A stretch of 64,000 nt of DNA from Bog-473 sp963741995 (GTDB lineage: Bacteria; Actinomycetota; Acidimicrobiia; Acidimicrobiales; RAAP-2): assembly GCA_963741995.1 (NCBI GenBank), contig CAVUKI010000008.1, positions 1-64,000 of the forward strand, given 5' to 3'. Position numbers and translations under genes: made by a program. Below, one piece after another: positions 1 through 7,849 of the stretch (the stretch's first letter is position 1; each line of letters starts with the position of its first letter). A model generated the notes under the pieces. That model was not told the origin of the DNA and did not search any database. It worked only from the letters and a program-made list of their open reading frames with translations.

Positions 1-52
1 CCCGGCATACTGGGGCACTTTGAGTCCCGAGAAGAGATTCAGCCGACCCGAG

Positions 53-517
53 TCAGCGAGGGCGAAATCGCAACCACTTCGCGCGCAACGTCGCCCGCGG
101 CTTCTCATCGAACACAAGTTTGGCATTCACGACGATCTCGGATTCGGAGATTCTCTCCGGTTCGGCATACAAGGACAAAGCGGGACCCAACGGGGTTGGT
201 CTGAGGAACTTCACCTCGAGACCAGCAGTGATAAATGGAACGGGTGCTCCGGTCGCTGCTTTCCAGCCGCGCTGATCGGCCTCCCACATGACAACCGCGG
301 CGGTGTGACAGTCGAGAACCGTTGTAATAATCCCACCGTTGAGGAAGCCGAACCCATTGTCGTGTTCGGGACGAGGTGTGAATGTCGCCACTGTGCGGCC
401 TCCGTCGCAATAACTACGAAGGTGGAATCCATCAGGGTTGGCATGGCCACACCCGAAGCAGGTCAGGTCCGGAAATAGGGACTCCTGGATGCTCAGTTGG
501 GACCTGGATGGCTTCAT
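53..517 (-). CDS. PaaI-like hotdog-fold thioesterase
   Basis: About 154 residues. A CFGCG motif near residue 20 is followed by a hotdog core: FGFLNGGIITTVLDCHTA is the central helix with the Asn/Gly active-site region, and the strands end in a basic tail. This is the usual layout of PaaI/YbgC-type acyl-CoA thioesterases, so hydrolysis of an acyl-CoA is likely but the substrate is unknown. The reading frame extends upstream to 679, but the ATG at 517 is preferred because GAGG lies just before it and the extra N-terminus looks non-coding. It sits alone; the next minus gene (VOC) is 135 bp upstream. Confidence 0.82.
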   Translation of the reverse strand: MKPSRSQLSIQESLFPDLTCFGCGHANPDGFHLRSYCDGGRTVATFTPRPEHDNGFGFLNGGIITTVLDCHTAAVVMWEADQRGWKAATGAPVPFITAGLEVKFLRPTPLGPALSLYAEPERISESEIVVNAKLVFDEKPRATLRAKWLRFRPR

Positions 518-651
518 TTCCGCCTCTTTCCTGCACAACGCTACGACGGAATTCAGGTTACGCCAGCCCTGGACTGATGACTGGCCGACCGAGATGGGAT
601 GCCCCATGGTGCCGAAGCGTCCCACCCTCCCGGCGCACCGGGGCAGGTTGC

Positions 652-1080
652 CTACGGGGTCACCGTTTCTCCGCCCCACTCCTCGGGAGCCATGTCGGTG
701 AGTGTCTCAGAGAAGGTCCACTGGTGGCCTGCAAGGTCCTCGGCGGTGTATTGGCGTTCGCCAAAGGGCATGTCTGTCGGCTCCATGAGGATTCGGGCTC
801 CAACAGCGCGGGCATGTTCGAAGTGCGCATGGGCGTCCTCGACCCTGACCAGGACTGAGTGGGTTGCCTCTCCCGAGCGTGGCGGTATGCGATCAGCTCG
901 CACGTCAGCGACTATCACTGCGCCATCGCCAAACTGAAGCTGCGACCGATGATCTTCACCAATCCGGACGCGCTCGTTGAACCCGAACGTATCGGTCAGC
1001 CAAACGACTGCCGCTCGAACATCTGGATAGGTCAGAACGGGAATTACCGTTACGTCAGGAACCGAACGATTCTTCTTCAA
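652..1080 (-). CDS. VOC (glyoxalase/bleomycin-resistance) family protein
   Basis: A 142-aa single-module VOC protein resembling the PhnB/YkcA-type group: VIPVLTYPDVRAAVVWLTDTFGF opens the first beta-alpha-beta unit and DLAGHQWTFSETL closes the second. The start is TTG (MKKNRS), since no better initiator lies close by. Substrate cannot be inferred; such proteins act as dioxygenases, isomerases or binding proteins. It lies between the thioesterase and the esterase, all on the minus strand but with gaps, so co-transcription is uncertain. Confidence 0.8.
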   Translation of the reverse strand: MKKNRSVPDVTVIPVLTYPDVRAAVVWLTDTFGFNERVRIGEDHRSQLQFGDGAVIVADVRADRIPPRSGEATHSVLVRVEDAHAHFEHARAVGARILMEPTDMPFGERQYTAEDLAGHQWTFSETLTDMAPEEWGGETVTP

Positions 1081-1208
1081 GAGTCGACCCCATCTCTTAT
1101 CGGTCCGTTCTGCGGCTCCAATTTAAGCGTGGCCGATCCACACGTTGCTACCCTTCCCGGCGAACAGGGGCACCTTGGTGCCATGTCGATTTGCGCCTCC
1201 AGCGGCCT

Positions 1209-2201
1209 TCAGAGTGCGACGTGAGTGGCAAGGAATCGACGGATCTCGTCTGTTAGCTCATCGTCCTCGGGGGCACCGAAGAATCCGCCGTGGGGCATGG
1301 CCTCGAACACGTGCAGCTGGGCATCAACCCCACCTGCGCGAAGCTTTCGGTGCATCCGAACGGTGTTGGATAAGAACAGGTCTCGGGTTCCAGCCTGCAG
1401 GAAGGTCGGAGGGAAGGGGGCAGTCAGGTCACCGAACAATGGGGACAGGTAGGGGTGTCGGAGATCGTGGTCGCCGGCATACAGGGCGATGGAGTCGGCC
1501 AAGCTCTCCGTTAGCACGTTGTCGATACCGAGATTCGTTTGGAATGAGTCGCCAGACTCGGTCAGGTCAGCTTCGGGAGTCAGCAGGATCAGTGCACCAG
1601 GTAGGGGCAATCCCTCGTCCCGCGCACGCAGCATCAGAGCAGCGGCCAAGTTGCCACCTGCCGAACCTCCACCTACCACTATCTGCTCGGGAGCCCGAAC
1701 ATCGAGTAGCCCGCGGTACGCGGCGAGGACGTCATCAAGAGCGGCTGGATAGGGGTGGTCGGGGGGCATTCGATAGTCGACAGACCAAGTCTGCATCTGC
1801 ACCTGGGCCGCCGCCCTCCGTGCCATCACTTCGCAAGCCTTGCCGCCGCCCATCAGTAACGAACCACCGTGGATGTCCAAGTAGATCGGCCGAGTATCGC
1901 CAACCTCATCAACACCCTCTGGAGTGACCACAAATACGGGTACTCCACCAACCGATCTGGGATCAACCGAAGCGCGGAGGTGTTCGACCTGTGCTCCTAT
2001 GACGGCGACGAGCAACTCGTCAGTCTCTTTGATCAGAGTCCGCCATCCGGCGATGTCGTTTGGAACGGCTCGTCCGACATCGCCACCGAAAAGGTCCATG
2101 CCGAGAAACTGCTGGGCCTGCTCGCTGACAGAAGTGGGCACCGGGATCAACCGGACGACCTCACGCCCGGCGGTACTCCGCCCTTCGTCATCCAACGTCA
2201 T
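1209..2201 (-). CDS. HSL-family alpha/beta-hydrolase (esterase/lipase)
   Basis: A 330-aa alpha/beta-hydrolase-3 fold enzyme. The oxyanion-hole motif DIHGGS lies near residue 128, the nucleophile elbow GGGSAGGN near 180, the probable acid is Asp in TRDLF near 280, and the catalytic His is in MPHGG near 305. This HGG plus GxSAG combination marks the hormone-sensitive-lipase family, which hydrolyses short acyl or aryl esters. The start ATG is preceded by GAGGGGAGTA. It is divergent from the DinB gene 17 bp away, so the two promoters must overlap the coding ends. Confidence 0.88.
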   Translation of the reverse strand: MTLDDEGRSTAGREVVRLIPVPTSVSEQAQQFLGMDLFGGDVGRAVPNDIAGWRTLIKETDELLVAVIGAQVEHLRASVDPRSVGGVPVFVVTPEGVDEVGDTRPIYLDIHGGSLLMGGGKACEVMARRAAAQVQMQTWSVDYRMPPDHPYPAALDDVLAAYRGLLDVRAPEQIVVGGGSAGGNLAAALMLRARDEGLPLPGALILLTPEADLTESGDSFQTNLGIDNVLTESLADSIALYAGDHDLRHPYLSPLFGDLTAPFPPTFLQAGTRDLFLSNTVRMHRKLRAGGVDAQLHVFEAMPHGGFFGAPEDDELTDEIRRFLATHVAL

Positions 2202-2218
2202 CCATTACTCCCCTCGCA

Positions 2219-2989
2219 GTGCACTTGACTCCTTCCCCAACGGTACTGGGGAAGGAAACAATCAGGACGGCGACAAAGCCTCCAAGGCGCCCGGAGTGTC
2301 CCAACTTCCCGGCGGTAGGGGACGGTCGCAAGGCGTCGTATCGGCACGGGGCATACACTCCGCTTGTGCCGGGCAGGCGTGGCGAAACCTTGTTGAGCAT
2401 GATGCTGTTCATCGAGAGGTTCACACTGAACCGAGCCTGGTCTGACCTCAGCGAAGAGGAGTTCTTCTGGGAACCCGCTCCGAACTGCTGGAGCGTCCGG
2501 CGCCGAGATGAGTGCTGCACCCCCAATGCCTTCGGCACCGGTGACTGGGTGGCCGACTTTGATGGCTCCGTGATCCGAGCCGCCATGGAGGGCAAGGGGG
2601 CGGAACCACTGACCACTATCGCCTGGCTGTTCTGGCACGTTGGATCCATGGCCGGACGTGCGGCGGAGCTGGACTTCCTCGGTGGTACCCGGTCAGCGGA
2701 GAGTGGTTGGACCGCGCCCTACATGTCCGAGCATCCGGTGTTCTTTGCACCGATTGAAGCCGTCGACGTTATGCGAGCGGGATGGCGAGCACTGGATCAG
2801 GCCATCCGAGCGTCGAGGGACGAAGGACTTGATCAGGCCACGCGGTTCTGGAGCTACTCGGACGATCCCGGACCGTCAGTCCTGGGCTACCAGATCCTCG
2901 TCAGCATCCTCAATGAGGTCAGCCACCACGGCACCCAGGTCTGCACGCTCCGCGATCTCTTTCGGGCGGTTGGCGGTAGGAGTTTCTAG
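2219..2989 (+). CDS. DinB-family protein
   Basis: The C-terminal ~210 residues form a DinB/DUF664 four-helix bundle. LSEEEFFWEPAPNCWSV is the typical first-helix loop, WLFWHVG carries the first metal His, and ILNEVSHHGTQV carries the last His pair. Actinobacterial members are thiol- or mycothiol-dependent transferases, or are uncharacterised. The N-terminus is uncertain: the first ~45 residues do not look like the family, while homology-like sequence begins around YTPLVPGRRGE. An in-frame GTG at 2366 would cut inside that motif, so the longer frame is kept. Confidence 0.75.
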   Translation: MHLTPSPTVLGKETIRTATKPPRRPECPNFPAVGDGRKASYRHGAYTPLVPGRRGETLLSMMLFIERFTLNRAWSDLSEEEFFWEPAPNCWSVRRRDECCTPNAFGTGDWVADFDGSVIRAAMEGKGAEPLTTIAWLFWHVGSMAGRAAELDFLGGTRSAESGWTAPYMSEHPVFFAPIEAVDVMRAGWRALDQAIRASRDEGLDQATRFWSYSDDPGPSVLGYQILVSILNEVSHHGTQVCTLRDLFRAVGGRSF

Positions 2990-3232
2990 TAACCAGCCTC
3001 TCGGCCGTAGTGGTTCGTGGGCCTGGACTGCCCCCGATGTGCCGTACGGGGCGTATGCCGTCTTCAACCGGGGCCACAGCGCCGTCGCTACGACCAGGAC
3101 GCCTCGGTGATCCGCGTCGGCGCACAAATTCCCCAGCAGCGGACTCGATGGGGGTGCGGTCCCGGGGGCCAGTAGTGGCCGCTTGTCGGCCAAGAAGGAG
3201 AAGCCCAACAACGAACCAGGGGAGATCACGTG

Positions 3233-3355
3233 ATGGTGACCGAATCACATTTGCCGGCCGCGGAGGCCATGACAGATGTGTCCCATCCACCCGACCGCAC
3301 GATTGTCGATGGTGCTGAGGGGTTGCTCCACCGCGTCGCACAGGGAAAGCCATGA
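3233..3355 (+). CDS. Putative 40-aa protein upstream of the HTH gene
   Basis: A short frame starting at ATG 3233 (MVTESHLPAAEAMTDVS...) whose TGA overlaps the ATG of the next gene as ATGA. GGGGAG lies about nine bases upstream. The overlap and the ribosome site are the evidence that it is translated; the sequence matches no family I recognise. It is acidic and hydrophilic and could be a leader or a small partner of the HTH protein. The preceding ~240 bp (2990-3232) hold no gene I can support. Confidence 0.4.
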   Translation: MVTESHLPAAEAMTDVSHPPDRTIVDGAEGLLHRVAQGKP

Positions 3356-3588
3356 CCCTGGCACGCGAGATCGTGCCGACTGCGATCAACAGGCGCGGGA
3401 TCACCACGGAGGCCCGTTGGCTCAGTATTCGTGAGATCGCCGCCGACCTCGGCGTGTCCAGCTCGACGGCCTACAAATGGTCGGCCCGGGGAGCACCATG
3501 GTTCCCACGTACGATCCGCTTGCGCAACGGCGATATCCGCGTCCGGCGGGACTGGTACGAGATGTGGTTGGGCGAGCTGGAGCAGTGA
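3352..3588 (+). CDS. AlpA/excisionase-like helix-turn-helix protein
   Basis: 78 residues. WLSIREIAADLGVSSSTAYK forms the HTH (residues ~23-42), followed by a wing-like segment (RTIRLRNGDIRVRRDWYEMWL), the arrangement of MerR-type/AlpA excisionases. Such proteins act as recombination directionality factors or small transcription regulators in integrative elements. It is translationally coupled to a 40-aa ORF, but no integrase is nearby. With the degenerate toxin-antitoxin pair and tRNA relic downstream it suggests an element remnant. A stand-alone chromosomal regulator remains possible. Confidence 0.68.
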   Translation: MTLAREIVPTAINRRGITTEARWLSIREIAADLGVSSSTAYKWSARGAPWFPRTIRLRNGDIRVRRDWYEMWLGELEQ

Positions 3589-3606
3589 CGGCCAGGCGGC
3601 GTTGCT

Positions 3607-4044
3607 CTACAAGCCGAGATCCACAACATCGACCCTCACACCTACCGAGTCAGCTGCGGTGGTCAGGAGAGGTGATGCGGTGGAAACGGCGATCCTCGCA
3701 CCCAGGACCACGGCGGCAGCAACGGCCTCGGCGGTAAGAAGGTTGAGCTGGCCCGGCAAGGCCGCCATCACCGGGACCAGTCGTCGGAGGCTCAACAGGC
3801 CGATTTCGGGGGGCAGCTGGTCCAGGGCGTTCTGCACCCGACGCTGCTCGTCCTCAGAACTCGCCGCCAGCGCACGGGACAGCGCGCCCTGACCCGGTCG
3901 AGCCACGACCCGGGCCAGCCGCCAAAACCACGAACCGGTGGTGAATACCTCGCCGGCCTCAGCCGCTGTGATCAGGAGAGCTTCTGCCGTACCTTGCTGC
4001 TCGGCCAATATGGCGAGCAAAAGGGCGTCGTCGACAACGATCAC
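3607..4044 (-). CDS. PIN-like (VapC-type) toxin, degenerate
   Basis: A 145-aa protein beginning MIVVDDALLLAILAE, the first strand and Asp of a PIN nuclease, and ending with LLTAEAVAAAVVLGARIAVS followed by a DVVDLGL tail, which resembles the last helix and strand of VapC toxins. The usual internal acidic residues are not all in canonical context (the typical YDA-type Asp motif is replaced by TAEA), so RNase activity is doubtful. It lies 18 bp downstream of a 71-aa gene in the antitoxin position. The assignment rests on fold-like pattern and context. Confidence 0.55.
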   Translation of the reverse strand: MIVVDDALLLAILAEQQGTAEALLITAAEAGEVFTTGSWFWRLARVVARPGQGALSRALAASSEDEQRRVQNALDQLPPEIGLLSLRRLVPVMAALPGQLNLLTAEAVAAAVVLGARIAVSTASPLLTTAADSVGVRVDVVDLGL

Positions 4045-4062
4045 GCCAGAGAATCCGGGCGA

Positions 4063-4278
4063 TCAGCCCTGAGCCAGATCGGGGTCTCCTGCGACGGCAT
4101 CCTGTGCGGCCTTCTGGTAGGCGCCGGAGGCCAGGTCTTCACGGATGGCGGCGCGAATGGCCTCGGGGATGTCGGTCGTCACTTTGCCGATGCGGGCAGG
4201 CCGAAGTTCGCCCGCCTCCGACGCGGCAGCTCGGGCTCGCTCTGCTGCAGCCTGCAGATCCCCGGTGGAAATTGCCAT
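4063..4278 (-). CDS. Putative antitoxin paired with the PIN-like protein
   Basis: 71 residues, starting MAISTGDLQAAAERARAA, highly helical and Ala/Glu rich, with PEAIRAAIREDLASGAY in the C-terminal half. Size and position immediately upstream of a PIN-like gene fit the antitoxin slot of a VapBC-type pair, but no clear ribbon-helix-helix or AbrB DNA-binding motif is visible. It could instead be an unrelated small protein. Upstream (4279-4478) I see no gene; a repeat with a tRNA-like end follows. Confidence 0.45.
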   Translation of the reverse strand: MAISTGDLQAAAERARAAASEAGELRPARIGKVTTDIPEAIRAAIREDLASGAYQKAAQDAVAGDPDLAQG

Positions 4279-4478
4279 GACTGAAGGTTACTGCTTCTCC
4301 CCTGAGAACGAGAGCACAGAGCGGTGACACGATGGCCGAACGAACGGCTCGAAGTCTCAACTGCGGACTATTCAATTGGCGACGCGGTGCCGGCATGGGG
4401 GGCCATGACGTCAGGTGTCAAAAAGCCCGTTTCAATTCAACCCAGATTCAACCTCACAACGCAACGGGTGGCCCTTTG

Positions 4479-4625
4479 CGGCAACCAACCGCCACGGTCC
4501 TCAATGTGCAACATCGCAACTGAGCAGCGCCTATGCAAAAAGTGCTGATCGCACGGTTTTGCGCGACAAGCCGCCGAGGGCGTTACAAGTGAAGTGCTCT
4601 ACCAACTGAGCTACTCGGGCGCTGC
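4479..4625 (-). repeat. Dispersed repeat copy A carrying a tRNA-Thr 5'-half relic
   Basis: Read on the minus strand it begins with a tRNA D-arm (AGCTCAGTTGGTAGAGCA), then CTTCA and loop CTTGTAA (anticodon TGT, Thr), and stops resembling a tRNA at the 3' side of the anticodon loop: the next bases cannot pair with CTTCA and no T-arm follows. About 100 further bases are shared with a second copy at 18611-18775 in the same orientation, including GCGCAAAACCG and GATGTTGCACAT. The pattern fits an old attachment site or a dispersed element using a tRNA gene. The flanks 4279-4478 and 4626-4704 hold nothing I recognise. Confidence 0.7.
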
Positions 4626-4704
4626 GCCCACACTCTAGGTCGTCCGGCGCTGCGCTCTTTGCGAGGGCTCCTACTCTCGATATCCCCAGTGATCAGCGTG
4701 TATC

Positions 4705-4729
4705 GGCGTGCGCCGAACCGACGCACGCC
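4705..4729. terminator. Possible hairpin terminator after the phosphodiester-glycosidase gene
   Basis: GGCGTGCG and CGCACGCC form a perfect 8-bp stem with a 9-base loop about 55 bp beyond the stop of the minus-strand gene ending at 4783. No T-tract follows on either strand, so intrinsic termination is only possible. Confidence 0.3.
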
Positions 4730-4782
4730 GTACTCGCCGTGCCAGGGCACGCCAAGGGCACGACACGTTCAATGACTCTGCA

Positions 4783-5907
4783 CTAGCCAGCGAGCGTGGT
4801 GGCCGCCGCCGACACGGTGATGAAATCACACGCCCACGCGGGGTTGAAGAAGGTCGCGGCCGTCTGCGCGCTGCTCGGCTGGAGAGTGCTGCCGTTCGAC
4901 GGCGCGGCAAAGCCGTTCGGTATCGTCGGGTCGTAGGTGGCGAAGACGGGCCAGTTGGGGTTTATGTCGAGTTCCATGCCCCGGATGACCCCCGCCCGCA
5001 CGAGGAGCTGGGCGACTTGCAATGGCGTCAAACCGGGTCCCGCCGTGTACACGAGGGCGCCGTCGGCGGTGACGCCGGCACCCGATCGCCACTGGTTCTC
5101 TATCCCCGGGACGGTGGATGAGCACGAAGTCACACCACAGGTGGCCCCCCAGGCCTGCCAGTCGAGGCCGGTCGCCTGGGCGGTCGGCAGCCCGCCTGCG
5201 ACGAGCGGTACGAGGTTCTGCCGGACGGCGACGACATCGGGTGTCATGGAGACATCGGTGCCCCATGCGCCGACCGTGACCGACCCGTTGGCGTACATCA
5301 CGAGGGATGCCGCCCCGGCAACCAGGGGGACGACGGTCCGGCCCTCCGTGTAGTAGCCGCCTCCGGAGGCGTTCATCATGAAGCCGCCGTTGAAGGCAGC
5401 GACCAGCGTCGCGGCCTGGGCGGGTTTGACCGGTGCGGTGAACTCGTACGGGCCGCCGCCCGGGCTCTTGGAGCCCGAGTACAGCTGCGCCGACAGGAGG
5501 CGGGTGTCCATCCAAGCGATCCCGGCCGCTTGCGTGCCACCGGGAGGAACCAGCGCGGTCTCATAGACGGCCGGGACGTGGTTGACCGGGCGCCCCGCAG
5601 GGGTCCAGGCGCCGTCGCCGACCGGTGCCGGCGAGGTCCAGGGGATCAATGTCGTCGGAGCCGGGAGGGCGACCGGCGCTTTCGGGGCCTGTGACGCCGA
5701 GCCGGATGAAGCAGGTTTCGCGGTCGGCGCGGTCGGCGCGGTCGTCGGCGGCCGAGGCGAGTGTGTGCTCGATCGGCCCGATGCCATTGTGTGGGAGGCG
5801 CCGCGAGCCGGCGTGCCGCCGCCGCATGCTGCGAGGATCAGTGCGAAGCAAAGGACGAGAGCGATCGCCAGGTCCGGTTGCGCGCCGAGGCGGACACGAC
5901 GGCGCAC
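4783..5907 (-). CDS. Lipoprotein with phosphodiester glycosidase (NAGPA-like) domain
   Basis: From the GTG at 5907 the ~374-aa protein has a hydrophobic segment ending in a lipobox-like LILAACGGG, a Pro/Thr/Ser/Ala linker, then a NAGPA domain: AAFNGGFMM, GGYYTEGRTVVPLV, the WGTDVSMTP segment, AVRQNLVPLVAGG, the GALVYTAGPGL segment and GMELDINPNW. These are the conserved blocks of phosphodiester glycosidase proteins, which cleave sugar-1-phosphodiesters. The frame extends to 6195 but that part overlaps the amidase gene and looks like a shadow. A paralogue lies at 10173-11411. Likely outer-surface role in processing of glycan phosphodiesters; substrate unknown. Confidence 0.8.
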   Translation of the reverse strand: MRRRVRLGAQPDLAIALVLCFALILAACGGGTPARGASHTMASGRSSTHSPRPPTTAPTAPTAKPASSGSASQAPKAPVALPAPTTLIPWTSPAPVGDGAWTPAGRPVNHVPAVYETALVPPGGTQAAGIAWMDTRLLSAQLYSGSKSPGGGPYEFTAPVKPAQAATLVAAFNGGFMMNASGGGYYTEGRTVVPLVAGAASLVMYANGSVTVGAWGTDVSMTPDVVAVRQNLVPLVAGGLPTAQATGLDWQAWGATCGVTSCSSTVPGIENQWRSGAGVTADGALVYTAGPGLTPLQVAQLLVRAGVIRGMELDINPNWPVFATYDPTIPNGFAAPSNGSTLQPSSAQTAATFFNPAWACDFITVSAAATTLAG

Positions 5908-6046
5908 AATCAGGAGCTGCTCCCAGCAAGCAGTGGGAACGGCGGCGTCCTTTTCGAGCCGTGCAGGGCTGGACCGCGGTGCGCCCCCTGGCCTGCCGCC
6001 CGCCCTGGTCCGATCTTCGAAGCGACGACGAGGGCCAAGATTGCGC

Positions 6047-7087
6047 CTATGACCACTGCGCCCACGATGAGCCATTGCGGGGCACTCGCCCCGCGGTCTT
6101 GCGCTCTCGTACGCCCGCAGGGATTCCTTGAAATCGAATGTCGCGTCGGAGCATCGGAGTTCTCTCCCGGGGCGGCGGCGCGAAGTACTGCTCAATCGCC
6201 TGGGCGAGTCCGCCCGCGATCACCTGCTGGCCCGACGGGCTGGCGGCCAGGGTGCCCTCGAAGGGGTCGGTGATGAAGAGCGGTTCGATGAGTGCCCCCG
6301 GCATCTGGCTCGGAGTGGTGAACCACCCAGGGTCGGCTGGGCCGAGCAGCAACAGGTGCCCGTAGTCGGCCGCGGCGGTGCTCAGGGCAGGCCCGCCGAG
6401 CTGGCTGTCGTCGGTCACCCCGAGGTTCGGGATCCCCCAACCTTGCGCATTCATGGCGCCGAGGACGTCGTTTTGGATCAGCGTCGCCAGACGGAGGTTT
6501 TGCGCCGAGAAAGTTCTGGCGGTGTCGTACCCCGTCACGGCGCCGGCGTTGTAGGGGGAGCCCCCGGCGTCGAAGTAGATGCCCACGAGTACGTTCGCCT
6601 TTGCCATGTTGGCGCAGATGTCCCGGGCCGTTACGTCGTCGTGCTCGCCCTGGACCGTAAACAGACCTCCCGAGACGTCGCCGGGCTGGGGGTGGATCAC
6701 CGTCTCAGCCTTCGTCCGCGACGCCACCACCGTGAACCCCTTCGCACGGAGGAGCGTCATCGTGTCGAGCTCGACCGGGAGCGTCTCGTCGGCTTCGTAA
6801 ATTGTCTCGCCTGACTGGGTCTCGCCGACGCCCCCCGGGTCGAGACCGCCGTGGCCGGCATCAAGGAAAACGGTCAGGTGGCGGTCACCCGCTGCAGGCG
6901 GGTACTCGACGCACGCGCCGGGTTCAAAGTACCGGGAGTCGATGGCGCGGCCAGCGGTGATGCGGCGCAAGGCGGACGTCCGAAGGTTCGGTTCGGACGC
7001 GAACGACGACTGTGACACGAACGCCATGACCGCGGCAGCGGTGACGACCACCAGAGCGGAGCGTCGACGCCTTCCCTGGGATCTCAC
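6047..7087 (-). CDS. Exported N-acetylmuramoyl-L-alanine amidase-like protein (Amidase_3)
   Basis: The GTG at 7087 overlaps the dprE2 stop as GTGA and gives a clean signal peptide (basic RSQGRRRR then a hydrophobic stretch to SSFA). The domain shows FLDAGHGGLDPGG (first Zn His), a Glu in TIYEADETLPVEL, and PGALIEPLFITD (late catalytic Glu). The usual second His of the S-x-HAN motif is absent: the equivalent segment reads VGIYFDAGGSPYN. It may be catalytically altered or act as a peptidoglycan-binding regulator. The C-terminal ~40 residues after QYFAPPP are unrelated to the family. It follows dprE2 in the long operon. Confidence 0.78.
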   Translation of the reverse strand: MRSQGRRRRSALVVVTAAAVMAFVSQSSFASEPNLRTSALRRITAGRAIDSRYFEPGACVEYPPAAGDRHLTVFLDAGHGGLDPGGVGETQSGETIYEADETLPVELDTMTLLRAKGFTVVASRTKAETVIHPQPGDVSGGLFTVQGEHDDVTARDICANMAKANVLVGIYFDAGGSPYNAGAVTGYDTARTFSAQNLRLATLIQNDVLGAMNAQGWGIPNLGVTDDSQLGGPALSTAAADYGHLLLLGPADPGWFTTPSQMPGALIEPLFITDPFEGTLAASPSGQQVIAGGLAQAIEQYFAPPPRERTPMLRRDIRFQGIPAGVRERKTAGRVPRNGSSWAQWS

Positions 7088-7849
7088 CCCGGCAAGCGGC
7101 GCCACACTGCCTCCGGGAGAAGGCGAAAAGCAGAGAACACCCACCTGAGGAAGCCCGGCGACCAGATCACCACCTGTCCACGTGCGAGGCCGCGCACGGT
7201 GTCCGAGGCCACCCGGGAAGCATCGACGGCGAAGGGTGCTGGAGAGCGACCGGCGGTCATCTTGGTACGCACGAAGCCGGGTCGGACGACGTGCAGGGTG
7301 ACACCGGTGTCACGAAGCGCTTCGGACAGGCCTAATGCGAAACCGTCGAGGCCTGCCTTGGCGGAGCCGTAGACGAAAATTTGAGCGTCGAATCCGAAAG
7401 GCAGCCACCGAGGACAGCACCACGATGCGGCCGTGGCCCTGGCGCCTCAGCCGATCCGCCACTGCCGAGAGTGCCGCCGCGGGCCAGGTGAGGTTGACCG
7501 TCATCATGCGGGCGACCCGGCCAGGGTCGACCTCGTCCACCTCCTGGTGCCCCAGCTCTCCCACGGCGACGATGACCACGTCGACCGCCTCAGCCGCCGC
7601 CTCGAAGCAACGCATCATGGTCTTGTCGACGTCGTCGAGCGCGCTGGCGTCGAACATCACCGTTCTGACCCGCGGCACGCGGTGACGAAGGTCCTCTGCC
7701 GCCTGCGCGATCGCCATGCGGTCGCGTCCGGCGAGGACGACGGATCTGCCGCGGTCCTCCACGAGCAGTGCGACAAGCTCGCGAGCGATGTCCGAGGTCC
7801 CGCCCAGCACAACGACCGACTGGGGGTGACCGAAGGCGTCGTTCATCAC
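7084..7849 (-). CDS. dprE2: DprE2-type SDR, decaprenylphospho-2-keto-ribose reductase (frameshifted)
   Basis: DprE2 reduces the keto intermediate made by DprE1 to decaprenylphosphoryl-arabinose. The N-terminal frame (GGTSDIARELVALL nucleotide-binding loop, the VIVAVGELG block, GRIVVLSSVA) is normal to about residue 157, then runs off frame after RRSNF. Removing one T from the TTTT run near 7378 restores VYGSAKAGLDGFALGLSEAL, containing the catalytic YxxxK, and reading continues to WRRLPG at 7084. The joined length (~254 aa) matches the family. As read, the product lacks the catalytic Tyr and Lys. The start overlaps the corrected end of dprE1. Confidence 0.85.

Noticed and set aside
4479..4625. 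Functional tRNA-Thr gene
   Set aside because: Only the D-arm and anticodon stem-loop 5' side are present; the 3' anticodon stem and T-arm are missing.
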